7,012 nt of DNA. It comes from an uncultured bacterium (GTDB taxonomy: Bacteria; Verrucomicrobiota; Lentisphaeria; Victivallales; UBA1829). Shown one piece after another: positions 1 to 6,080 of this stretch. Positions within the stretch are counted from its first letter, which is position 1. Every line of letters begins with the position of its first letter. The stretch spans positions 1-7,012 of the forward strand of contig URNX01000085.1 of NCBI GenBank assembly GCA_900549415.1, in the 5' to 3' direction. A program made the translations under genes and the position numbers. Below the pieces are notes generated by a model. It searched no databases. It was not told where the DNA came from and was given only the letters and a program-made list of their open reading frames with translations.

Positions 1-317
1 CGATACAACCGAGTCAGCTCGTTAACTAATACAAAATCAACCTCGGAAAGTTTGAGCAATACCTGACTCAGCCCCAGACGGAAATCCTTTTTCGTACTTT
101 GCGTGAGACTCCAGTTTATATAGGCTTTGTCAAGCCTGGCAATTTTCTCTGCACCTACCGGATAAGTCTCCCCGCTGGTATTCAGGTCCTTGTAAATGCC
201 AATGACTTCAAGTTTTTCTTTTGCCGCCAGTTTCTTGCAGTTGGCAATCTGCGCTTCTACCGACTCCGAAAAATCATCCTTCCCGCTGCTCTGACGTGCA
301 TAAATCAACGCTTTCAT
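1..317 (-). CDS. Serine recombinase (resolvase/invertase-family integrase), N-terminal part, runs off window
   Basis: Reverse-strand translation from ATG at 317 gives 105 whole codons plus the first two bases of an Arg codon, open to the window edge. It begins MKALIYARQSSGKDDF and matches the N-terminal catalytic domain of serine recombinases. Arg8 and Ser10 fit the R-x-S motif with the nucleophile serine. SVEAQIANCKKLA (19-31) fits the conserved S-x-x-x-Q helix. YKDLNTSG (42-49) fits the D-x-x-x-SG strand. VDFVLVNELTRLYR (93-106) fits the strand and the active-site arginine pair, Arg103 and Arg106. Such enzymes cut and rejoin DNA at short attachment sites through a phosphoserine link. An AAGGAG site (327-332, reverse complement) lies 9 bases before the ATG. 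About 25 residues more than usual separate the SG motif from the R-x-GL motif (80-83). The 5' end points at the broken pilin gene, as expected for an integrase lying beside its own attachment site. The DNA-binding part is outside the window, so size and subtype are unknown. Confidence 0.85.
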   Translation of the reverse strand, partial: MKALIYARQSSGKDDFSESVEAQIANCKKLAAKEKLEVIGIYKDLNTSGETYPVGAEKIARLDKAYINWSLTQSTKKDFRLGLSQVLLKLSEVDFVLVNELTRLY

Positions 318-355
318 CACTCAATTCTCCTTCCGCTTTTCTTCTTGTCATCGCT

Positions 356-378
356 AATATACTGCATATAAGTATATT
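356..378. repeat. 7-bp inverted repeat inside the recombinase promoter (possible operator or recombinase site)
   Basis: AATATAC (356-362) and GTATATT (372-378) form a perfect inverted repeat with a 9-base spacer. It covers the -10 box and most of the -35/-10 spacer of the recombinase promoter. A protein bound here would block transcription, so an autoregulatory operator or an accessory recombinase binding site is plausible. Its centre is about 25 bases from the presumed crossover, so it is probably not the core site itself. AT-rich DNA gives such repeats by chance fairly often. Confidence 0.4.
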
Positions 379-384
379 TGACAA
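356..384 (-). promoter_or_regulatory. Predicted sigma70-type promoter of the serine recombinase
   Basis: On the minus strand, TTGTCA (384-379) is followed after exactly 17 bases by TATATT (361-356). This is a near-consensus -35/-10 pair about 40 bases upstream of the recombinase ATG. A transcript would start near 349. The promoter sits wholly on the recombinase side of the junction with the pilin remnant, so the element would carry its own promoter. Promoter strength is inferred from consensus only. Confidence 0.6.
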
Positions 385-396
385 GTTATCTTTGTG
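385..396. other. Presumed integration junction (attachment-site half) between mobile element and pilin gene
   Basis: To the right the sequence reads in frame as V-V-I-A-I-I-A-I-L-A-G, the usual core of the leader helix of these pilin-like proteins. To the left the expected coding for F-T-L-I-E-L-L is absent: the frame reads Q-V-I-F and meets TGA at 379-381. Recognisable pilin sequence is therefore lost around 391-393. Base composition also changes here, from AT-rich on the left to GC-richer on the right. The exact crossover dinucleotide cannot be fixed without an empty site or the other end of the element. Confidence 0.5.
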
Positions 397-1107
397 GTAA
401 TTGCCATCATCGCAATCCTTGCCGGCATGCTGCTGCCGGCTTTGAATGCGGCTCGCGAGAAGGCTCGGGATATCTCCTGCGTGGGAAATCTGCGGCAGAT
501 CGGCATTGCAATTGTCAATTACGCGGGGGATTCCAATGACCGTTTGCCGCCCGTGTATAACAACGTCGGACAATTCTTCCGTCAGTATTTTTACCGCTAT
601 CTCGGAATTCAGGAATACGACAAGTCACAGAAAGGCATGATGTTCTGTCCGAGCTACAACCCCGTCGCTCCGCGGGATGCGAATACGAAATACTACGCTT
701 CCTACATGCCGCTGATGGCAAGCGGGATTATAAGCAAAAAAGCGACTCAGACCAGAGTCAACTGGTATGTTTACGACACAAACTGTCATGATAATGTCGG
801 CGGCGCCACGCTTTCCAAGCTCTATTCCGGCGTTGCGCTGGTGACAAACTGGACGCCCGGGCTGATCAACTGGGCAAACGGCGTCTATGCGCATGATCCG
901 GTTCACGAATTTGACGGATTCCTGGGACAGTTCTCCGGACTCGCTGAAACGCAAAATGATAATGTCCGGAAAAACTGTTTTGTGCATTCCGGACGTTCCA
1001 ACTTCCTCCAGGTCAACGGAGCCGTGATCTCCAAGCCTTACTCGATGCGTCTCTGGTATGACGGCGATGACGACATCTGGTCCTGGGATCTGAACAAGAC
1101 AAAATAA
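394..1107 (+). pseudogene. Pilin-like (type II secretion / H-X9-DG type) protein gene, 5'-truncated at a probable insertion junction
   Basis: The open frame encodes 237 residues from a nominal GTG at 394. Residues 1-19 are the hydrophobic leader helix (AIIAILAGMLLPALN). Next comes AREKARDISCVGNLRQIG, typical of the prepilin-type proteins expanded in Lentisphaerota and Planctomycetota. At the C-terminus His198 is followed nine residues later by Asn208-Gly209, an H-X9-NG variant of the family's H-X9-DG motif, and the tail is rich in Trp and Asp. Intact family members begin with a short basic leader and FTLIELLV, which holds the prepilin peptidase site and the Glu5 needed for pilus assembly. All of this is missing, no ribosome binding site precedes the GTG, and an in-frame TGA lies at 379-381. 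I infer a gene cut by the recombinase element, whose 5' part may lie at the element's other end. A leaderless product from GTG is possible but unlikely to assemble. Confidence 0.7.
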
Positions 1108-1108
1108 C

Positions 1109-1173
1109 TTAAAACAGGGAAAACAAACATGAAACATTATAATTTAAAACAGGGAAAACAAACATGAAACATT
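1109..1173 (+). repeat. Tandem 30-bp direct repeat duplicating a ribosome binding site and start codon
   Basis: The same 30 bases occur at 1109-1138 and 1144-1173, a 35-base period with five bases (ATAAT) between. Each copy contains an AGGGA site, eight bases, then ATGAAACATT. The second copy starts the carbohydrate-binding-like gene; the first is a decoy or leader start in another reading frame. The two copies are identical, which suggests a recent slippage duplication or active maintenance. The junction also makes a perfect TATAAT at 1138-1143, though I see no matching -35 box. Confidence 0.9.
1129..1167 (+). CDS. Possible 12-codon leader peptide overlapping the next start codon
   Basis: The ATG of the first repeat copy opens a 12-codon frame, MKHYNLKQGKQT, ending in TGA at 1165-1167. 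That stop overlaps, as ATGA, the ATG (1164) of the following gene. It has the same AGGGA ribosome binding site as the downstream gene because it arose from the duplication. If translated, it would place terminating ribosomes directly on the next start (translational coupling). The peptide itself shows no functional motif, and it may be only a by-product of the repeat. Confidence 0.3.
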   Translation: MKHYNLKQGKQT

Positions 1174-2057
1174 TTCTGACTCTCTCGCTCGCCGCCGCAC
1201 TCGCTCTGCCGCTCTTCGCGGAAAACTTTCTGCCGCAGAATCCGCACGAGTACGGACGTTCCAACGTCACCATTCAAAAGGACGGATCCATCCAGTTGAA
1301 CGCAAAAAAGGGCGCGTGGTGTGCGCTTCAGAAAAAAGTGGCGCTCAAAAAAGGATATTACAGAATTTCTTTTGACCACAATGCGCCTGCCGGAGTCGTG
1401 ATGAAGATCAACGCCTCCCTGACTTCGAAGAAAGATTTCGGACGCGAATATGCGGATCTCGCTGCAGACGGGAGCAATCATACGCTTGCCGGATATATTT
1501 TCCTGCCCGAAGACGATACGCTGAAGATCAACATCTTTGCAGACGGCAACGGCAATATCGACGTCCGCAATATCCGTCTTGAGCCGTTCGCAGCCGGAGA
1601 TCTGACGCTTGAAATCAGCGACAAGGCGTCGCCGTTCTGGGGACCGCAATGGGCATATCGCAATACAAAATACAAATTCGGATATGTCGACGCGGACGAC
1701 CACATCGATGGGGGGAAAGCTCTGCGCATCCGTCCCGAGGGGGGAAAAGCGGCGATCTTTCAGTCCTTCCATTTTCCCGTTCTTCCCGGCAAGAATTATG
1801 AGATGACGTTCTGGCTCAAAGCGTCGGCGGATGTGCGCGCTGTTCTTCATGTCGACGGCTGGGTCAACGGCGAAGGTGTGCGTCACTGGTACAAAACCGC
1901 GGGCGTCCGTCTTGGCAAGGAATGGCAGGAATTCAAACTCGCTTTCACCTCGCCGGAGGATAACTGCTACCGCGGGATGATGTGTCTGAAAATCGCTCTC
2001 CCGGACGGCGCGGAGTTTGTGGATCTGAAACAGTGCGAGCTCAAGGAGGTCAAATGA
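1164..2057 (+). CDS. Secreted two-domain carbohydrate-binding-like protein (CBM4/9-like)
   Basis: The 297-residue product begins with a clear signal peptide, MKHFLTLSLAAALALPLFA, with likely cleavage after Ala19, so it acts outside the cytoplasm. The rest looks like two beta-sandwich modules without a catalytic domain. Residues 20-141 end in INIFADGNGNIDVRNIRLEP. Residues 145-296 carry LPGKNYEMTFWLKASA (207-222), GKEWQEFKLAFTSP (251-264) and EFVDLKQCELKE (284-295). This phrase pattern is typical of the CBM4/9/22-like fold, which binds polysaccharide chains or presents them to an enzyme. The family call is by pattern, so the ligand is unknown. The start at 1164 is supported by AGGGA eight bases upstream and by the signal peptide. 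The stop overlaps the start of the glycoside hydrolase gene by ATGA, so the two are almost certainly co-translated and the proteins may work on the same glycan. Confidence 0.7.
   Translation: MKHFLTLSLAAALALPLFAENFLPQNPHEYGRSNVTIQKDGSIQLNAKKGAWCALQKKVALKKGYYRISFDHNAPAGVVMKINASLTSKKDFGREYADLAADGSNHTLAGYIFLPEDDTLKINIFADGNGNIDVRNIRLEPFAAGDLTLEISDKASPFWGPQWAYRNTKYKFGYVDADDHIDGGKALRIRPEGGKAAIFQSFHFPVLPGKNYEMTFWLKASADVRAVLHVDGWVNGEGVRHWYKTAGVRLGKEWQEFKLAFTSPEDNCYRGMMCLKIALPDGAEFVDLKQCELKEVK
2043..2049 (+). promoter_or_regulatory. Ribosome binding site fixing the hydrolase start at 2054
   Basis: AAGGAGG lies four bases before ATG 2054 and is followed directly by a signal peptide. The frame is open further upstream to a GTG at 1982. 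That longer start would add 24 polar residues (MSENRSPGRR and on) before the signal peptide and has no ribosome binding site, so 2054 is the better start. Confidence 0.85.
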
Positions 2058-5000
2058 AGTTCCTTCTTTCCGCGCTTCTTGCTCTTCCGGTTTTCGCTTT
2101 TGCGGAAAATCTGGTGCACGACGGCAGTTTTGAACTCGGCGGAGTTGACTGGACGAAGCTCCGGTATACCACGCCGCGTCAGGAGGCGGACTGCCGCTAC
2201 ATCGCCCCCGTTCTTGACCGCTCGACCAAAGTCGACGGCGCGCAGAGCATCCGTTACGACAATCCGAAGGGGGAACCCTGCATTTTGCGCACGACGGACG
2301 TCGCCGTGACGCCCGGCAAACCGTATACGCTCAGTTTTTACGCGAAAAGTTCCAAACCGGTGAAACTGCGTTATCTGCCGATTTCGGTGATCCGCAAGAT
2401 CGTCGACGGACGCCCCGCGCGCGACGGGGCCTGGTTCAATCCGTCGCGCTATGTTGCGCTGAACTCCGAATGGACCCGTCACACGTTTACCTTCACGCCG
2501 CCGGAGGGGCACGATTCCATTCTTCTGGACTTCCTCTGGGGGGAGGGGAACGATGCGACGGTCTGGTTTGACGCGATTCAGATTGAGCCGGGCGAAAAAG
2601 CGACTCCGTACCAGCCGATGCGCGATATGGAATTCACGCTTGATGCCGGCCGCCATTATCGCATCGACGGCGACAAGCCGCTGACTTATTCGCTGAAAGG
2701 CGTCAATTACGGCAAAGCGGACAAAACCGTGGAGTTCACGCTTACCGACCGCGACGATTACACTGGAAAAACACTCGGTTCCCGCAAAGTCTTCCTGACC
2801 GTTCCGGCCGGGCGTACAGCGGAAAAGAGCTTCACGGTTCCCGACCGTCCGTACGGCATTTATTCCGTTGCGGGCGAGTACCGCGACGGAAATTCAACAG
2901 TTCCGCTCATGCCGTATCTTTATGGAATCGCAGGCGGATTCGAGCCGAGGGCGTTTGACCCCGACCGCGATTATGTGACCGGAGTCGAAGAATGTTTCGG
3001 ATTCGGTTTCCCGAATATCAACGGAGGAAAGGCGTTCCTGACTCTCTTTGAAACCGACGAGGCGGAATTCAACCGTTTCTTCCGCAATCACGGCTACAGT
3101 TTTCTCCGCATCGGCAATGGAACTTACCGCATCTTTGAATGGAAGACCGTGGAGCCGGAGAAAGGCAAATTCGACTTCCGTCTTGCGGACCGGCTGGTGA
3201 ATCAGCGCATCCGGCAGGGCTACACGCTGATGGGAGTGTTTGGAAACGTTCTGACGACGCCCTATCTTCCGGAGTGGCTATTGAAGCGCGCGGAAATCAG
3301 CAAAACCATGCGCATTCACAGAGCCAAAGCCGTCATGCCGGATCTCAACGACTGGCGCGAATATGTCCGCGCGGTGGTTTCGCACTTCAAAGGGCGCATC
3401 CGCTACTGGGAGATTCTCAACGAGGCGAATCTGACCAACACGCCGGAACAGTTCGTTCAGCTGGCGAAGATCGCGTTCGAGGAATGCCGCAAGATCGATC
3501 CGTCGATCCGCGTCGTTTCCCCGAACGTCACCGGCGACCTCGGCGGCGATATGGGGAAGTTCCTGGAAGAATTCGGCAGACTCGGCGGCTACAATTATAC
3601 GGACATCGTTTCGTTTCATCCGTATTCTTCCCGCGAAGAGCGTTCGCCGTATCCGGCCCCGAAAGCGATTCGTGACATCCGGAAGATCGTTGACAAGTAC
3701 CGCAAGGGACTTCCGCTTTGGAACACGGAGCTTTATTATCTGCGCGAGGTGAACAGCGGAGAGGACGGCATGACCAACTCCAAAGTCGCCGCCCGCGACT
3801 TCGTCCGCCGTTCTCTGCTCGACCTCGGTGAGAATGTGCGGCAGGATATGCTTCTGCACGCTCAGACGGCTTTCCGTCCGGACCGCAACCCGAAGTATGG
3901 CTACGACCCGTTCCGCACGGTCCGCCGTCTGATTCCGAGTGACATCTATGTGGCTGTCAACGGATTCGCCCGTCTGATGGACGGCGCCGTTTCCGCCGGA
4001 AAACTTGCGACGCCGCGCGGCGTTTCGATGTATCTCTACACGCTTCGTGACGGAACCGCGGCGGCCGGACTCTGGAACAGCACGCCCAACCGGAAATTTA
4101 CGGTCGATTTTGCCGAACCGGAAACACTGGAAGTTTTCGATGTCTTCGGCAACCCGGTTGCAGTCTCTCCGAAAATGCCGCTTGGCCGGGATCCGTATTA
4201 CATTCGCGGCAAAAAGGGAATGGAAGTTTTGCGCCGTGCTCTTTCCGCCTCGAAGATTCTTCCGGAAGTCGGATTTGAGCTGACCCGCGCCCGCTGGTTT
4301 GCGAAGAATGGGAAGCCCGCGCTTGCACTGGAATTCCGCAGCACTCTGGAGGAACAGAACCTGCGAATCCGTCCGCTTTCGCTTCCCGAAGGCGTGAAGT
4401 CTGCAAAAACGGGCGCAATGAAACTCCGGGTTCCGGCGGAGCGGACTGCGGTCCTTCTGATTCCGGTTGAAGCGGCATCGCAGGTGCTTCCCGGCGGAAA
4501 GCTACGCCTGATGATTTATGATGGAAAGGCTTCGCAGACTCTTGAAGTTCCGGTGGAGGAACAGCGCTTCATCCGTTCGGGGGAGTGTGCTGCCCTGGAG
4601 CGCGTGACTGCCGGAAAAGCCGCCGCAGACGACCCGTTCCGGGCTGAATTCCGGGTCTCTGCAACAAAAGAAGCGTTCTGTCTGGACATTCAGATCCGTG
4701 ATTCTGTGCGCGGCAGATTCTGTGTCCCGGATTTCTGGGAAGGAGATTGTCTGGAGTTCTATTTTGACCGTTCTCCATTGGCGGATATTGAGCGCCGCGA
4801 GTATCGCAAGGATACATTCCGTCTGTTTCTTTCAGCCGGAGCGGAGGGCAAACCTGCGCGTCTGGATGTTTTGGGTGATGTGAATCCTTCGAACATCCGC
4901 TGGACGGTGACGGATACGCCGTCCGGCTGGAATGCGCATCTTGAACTTCCGTGGAGCGAGCTCCGTCTTCCGCCGGGCGCTCCGGTTTCATTTGACATTT

Positions 5001-5110
5001 CAGCGGACGACAACGCCGGAGTCACACGCCGTCTTCAGAAGACCTGGAGCGGTACGCTTTTCAATCACCGTTACCGCCACAACTTCGGTTTCTGGATTCC
5101 GGAAAAGTAA
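2054..5110 (+). CDS. Secreted multi-domain glycoside hydrolase, clan GH-A TIM barrel with flanking carbohydrate-binding modules
   Basis: The 1018-residue protein starts with the signal peptide MKFLLSALLALPVFAFA. Residues 18-178 form a CBM4/9-like module (ENLVHDGSFELGGVDW; PGKPYTLSFYAKSS). Residues 190-290 look like an Ig-like beta domain. Residues 300-640 are the TIM barrel. In the barrel, WKTVEPEKGKFDF (363-375) is the usual GH-A motif. WEILNEANL (452-460) gives the likely acid/base Glu457 after Asn456. FHPYS (521-525) is the conserved His/Tyr strand. PLWNTELYY (554-562) gives the likely nucleophile Glu559. Residues 645-840 are beta-rich. Residues 845-1018 resemble a CBM9-like module (FWEGDCLEFYFD; GWNAHLELPWSEL; SFDISADDN). 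The predicted reaction is retaining hydrolysis of glycosidic bonds outside the cytoplasm. The barrel resembles GH39, GH5 or GH10-like members, but I cannot assign a family or substrate. The start overlaps the upstream binding-protein stop by ATGA. Confidence 0.8.
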   Translation: MKFLLSALLALPVFAFAENLVHDGSFELGGVDWTKLRYTTPRQEADCRYIAPVLDRSTKVDGAQSIRYDNPKGEPCILRTTDVAVTPGKPYTLSFYAKSSKPVKLRYLPISVIRKIVDGRPARDGAWFNPSRYVALNSEWTRHTFTFTPPEGHDSILLDFLWGEGNDATVWFDAIQIEPGEKATPYQPMRDMEFTLDAGRHYRIDGDKPLTYSLKGVNYGKADKTVEFTLTDRDDYTGKTLGSRKVFLTVPAGRTAEKSFTVPDRPYGIYSVAGEYRDGNSTVPLMPYLYGIAGGFEPRAFDPDRDYVTGVEECFGFGFPNINGGKAFLTLFETDEAEFNRFFRNHGYSFLRIGNGTYRIFEWKTVEPEKGKFDFRLADRLVNQRIRQGYTLMGVFGNVLTTPYLPEWLLKRAEISKTMRIHRAKAVMPDLNDWREYVRAVVSHFKGRIRYWEILNEANLTNTPEQFVQLAKIAFEECRKIDPSIRVVSPNVTGDLGGDMGKFLEEFGRLGGYNYTDIVSFHPYSSREERSPYPAPKAIRDIRKIVDKYRKGLPLWNTELYYLREVNSGEDGMTNSKVAARDFVRRSLLDLGENVRQDMLLHAQTAFRPDRNPKYGYDPFRTVRRLIPSDIYVAVNGFARLMDGAVSAGKLATPRGVSMYLYTLRDGTAAAGLWNSTPNRKFTVDFAEPETLEVFDVFGNPVAVSPKMPLGRDPYYIRGKKGMEVLRRALSASKILPEVGFELTRARWFAKNGKPALALEFRSTLEEQNLRIRPLSLPEGVKSAKTGAMKLRVPAERTAVLLIPVEAASQVLPGGKLRLMIYDGKASQTLEVPVEEQRFIRSGECAALERVTAGKAAADDPFRAEFRVSATKEAFCLDIQIRDSVRGRFCVPDFWEGDCLEFYFDRSPLADIERREYRKDTFRLFLSAGAEGKPARLDVLGDVNPSNIRWTVTDTPSGWNAHLELPWSELRLPPGAPVSFDISADDNAGVTRRLQKTWSGTLFNHRYRHNFGFWIPEK

Positions 5111-5114
5111 AATC

Positions 5115-5132
5115 TCCGAAAATTCCGAAAAT
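5115..5132. repeat. Short tandem repeat, TCCGAAAAT twice
   Basis: The nine-base unit TCCGAAAAT occurs twice in a row just after the hydrolase stop codon. A weak 5-bp AT hairpin (GAAAA 5127-5131, TTTTC 5136-5140) follows. I see no convincing plus-strand terminator here, and the repeat has no known role. Confidence 0.4.
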
Positions 5133-5150
5133 TATTTTTCCCTTTAGAGC

Positions 5151-5190
5151 AAAAAAATCCGCCGCCCAATCCAGCTGGACGGGCGGCGGA
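5151..5190 (-). terminator. Rho-independent terminator of the isomerase operon
   Basis: Read on the minus strand, a 10-bp GC-rich stem (5190-5181 pairing with 5167-5158; one arm TCCGCCGCCC) is followed by seven T residues (5157-5151). It lies eight bases after the TGA of the isomerase gene ending at 5199. The loop itself contains the 10-base palindrome TCCAGCTGGA (5170-5179), so the hairpin can extend or refold. For the convergent hydrolase transcript the stem is followed by A residues and lacks a U tract, so it should terminate well only leftward. It may still protect the hydrolase mRNA 3' end. Confidence 0.85.
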
Positions 5191-5198
5191 AAAATGGC

Positions 5199-6080
5199 TC
5201 AAAGGGATTTTTTGATGTCTGCAACAAGCGCTTCCATGCGCCGGCCGTATTCCACGTAATTTTCGCAGCAAAGTCTTTCGTTGACTTCACCGTTCGGATC
5301 GTGGAAGACCTTGTTCATGTGCGGTTCAATGGAAATTCCTCCGTCGTAGCCGCGCGAAAAGGCGTCGGTCAGAATGCGGCGGACATCGCCGTCGCCTTCA
5401 CCGCCGAACATGAATTTCATGTTGCCGTCGATCATCTTGCCGTCTTTGATGTGGATGTAGACAACATAATCTCTGACGTTTCTGTAGAACTCCCAGGAGC
5501 TCTGCTTGCGGAGCGGAGTCTTGCTGTAGTCATCGTTGAAGACCGGGTTTCCCGTGTCGAAAACCAGACGGAACGCAGGGGAGGAGCCGAGGCGCTCGCA
5601 GAGACGCAGGGTGTGTTCGTAGGAGAGTCCGCCCCAGTTCATGCAGTTCTCATGCACACAGATTACGCCGGCGTCCTCCGCCATTTTGACAATGACCTGA
5701 AGGCGCTTGATGACCTCTTCTTCGAGTTCCCACGCGGTCGCTTTGAGTTCCTGCGGGACGGCGAAGCTCATGATGCGGATCATTTTTGTTCCGAGCTTCT
5801 GCATTCGGGGCAGGGCGTTGCGCATTTCCGTATAGGATTTTTCCGGCGATTCGGTGATCGGGTTCGCCCAGTTGGCGACCGCGCTGCCGTAGCAGTTGAT
5901 CGAGACTCCGGAGGCGGCGAGCTTCTCCTGAAGCTGCTCAAACTCCGCATCGGAAATGCTTCCGAGGTTTTTCCCGAAGAGGGCGCGCGACTCGATGTTG
6001 CTCCAGCCGAGCTCTTTTGTCACCTTGATCTGCGTGTCAATATTGCCGGAAGCTTCATCTGCAAAACCTGTGAAATACAT
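5199..6080 (-). CDS. Sugar phosphate isomerase/epimerase-family protein (xylose isomerase-like TIM barrel), downstream gene
   Basis: The 293-residue cytoplasmic protein (no signal peptide) begins MYFTGFADEASGNIDTQIKV. It has the TIM-barrel pattern of the xylose isomerase-like / AP endonuclease 2 superfamily. Candidate divalent-metal ligands at strand ends are Glu144 (VHENCMNW), Asp175 (LVFDTGN), His210 (YIHIKDGK) and Glu252 (ISIEPHM). ELGWSNIESR (23-32) and CYGSAVANWANPI (63-75) are further conserved-looking segments. Members isomerise or epimerise sugars or sugar acids; some are lyases or hydratases acting on oxidised glycosides, so the exact reaction is open. The start is set by AGGAGC (6088-6093, reverse complement), seven bases upstream. 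It overlaps the upstream isomerase gene by one base (TAATG), which implies translational coupling. A terminator follows directly. Confidence 0.8.
   Translation of the reverse strand: MYFTGFADEASGNIDTQIKVTKELGWSNIESRALFGKNLGSISDAEFEQLQEKLAASGVSINCYGSAVANWANPITESPEKSYTEMRNALPRMQKLGTKMIRIMSFAVPQELKATAWELEEEVIKRLQVIVKMAEDAGVICVHENCMNWGGLSYEHTLRLCERLGSSPAFRLVFDTGNPVFNDDYSKTPLRKQSSWEFYRNVRDYVVYIHIKDGKMIDGNMKFMFGGEGDGDVRRILTDAFSRGYDGGISIEPHMNKVFHDPNGEVNERLCCENYVEYGRRMEALVADIKKSL

Noticed and set aside
99..371. 90-residue plus-strand open frame at the left edge
   Set aside because: It lies antisense to the serine recombinase, whose reverse-strand frame shows the real catalytic motifs; no ribosome binding site or family pattern supports it.
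1109..1173. CRISPR-like or riboswitch-like array
   Set aside because: There are only two copies with a five-base joint, and each contains a ribosome binding site and ATG, so it is a duplicated translation start.
1137..1886. Long minus-strand open frame across the binding-protein gene
   Set aside because: It is an antisense shadow of the signal-peptide protein, with an Arg/Val-rich composition and no recognisable family.
1982..2053. Longer hydrolase start at GTG 1982
   Set aside because: It would place 24 polar residues before an obvious signal peptide and lacks a ribosome binding site, whereas ATG 2054 has AAGGAGG and the ATGA overlap.
3278..3859. Minus-strand 193-residue open frame inside the hydrolase gene
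   Set aside because: It is opposite the catalytic barrel, whose conserved motifs establish the true frame; GC-rich third positions create such shadows.
5115..5140. Hydrolase terminator made from the AT-rich repeat after the stop codon
   Set aside because: The only stem is five base pairs of mainly A/T, too weak to call.
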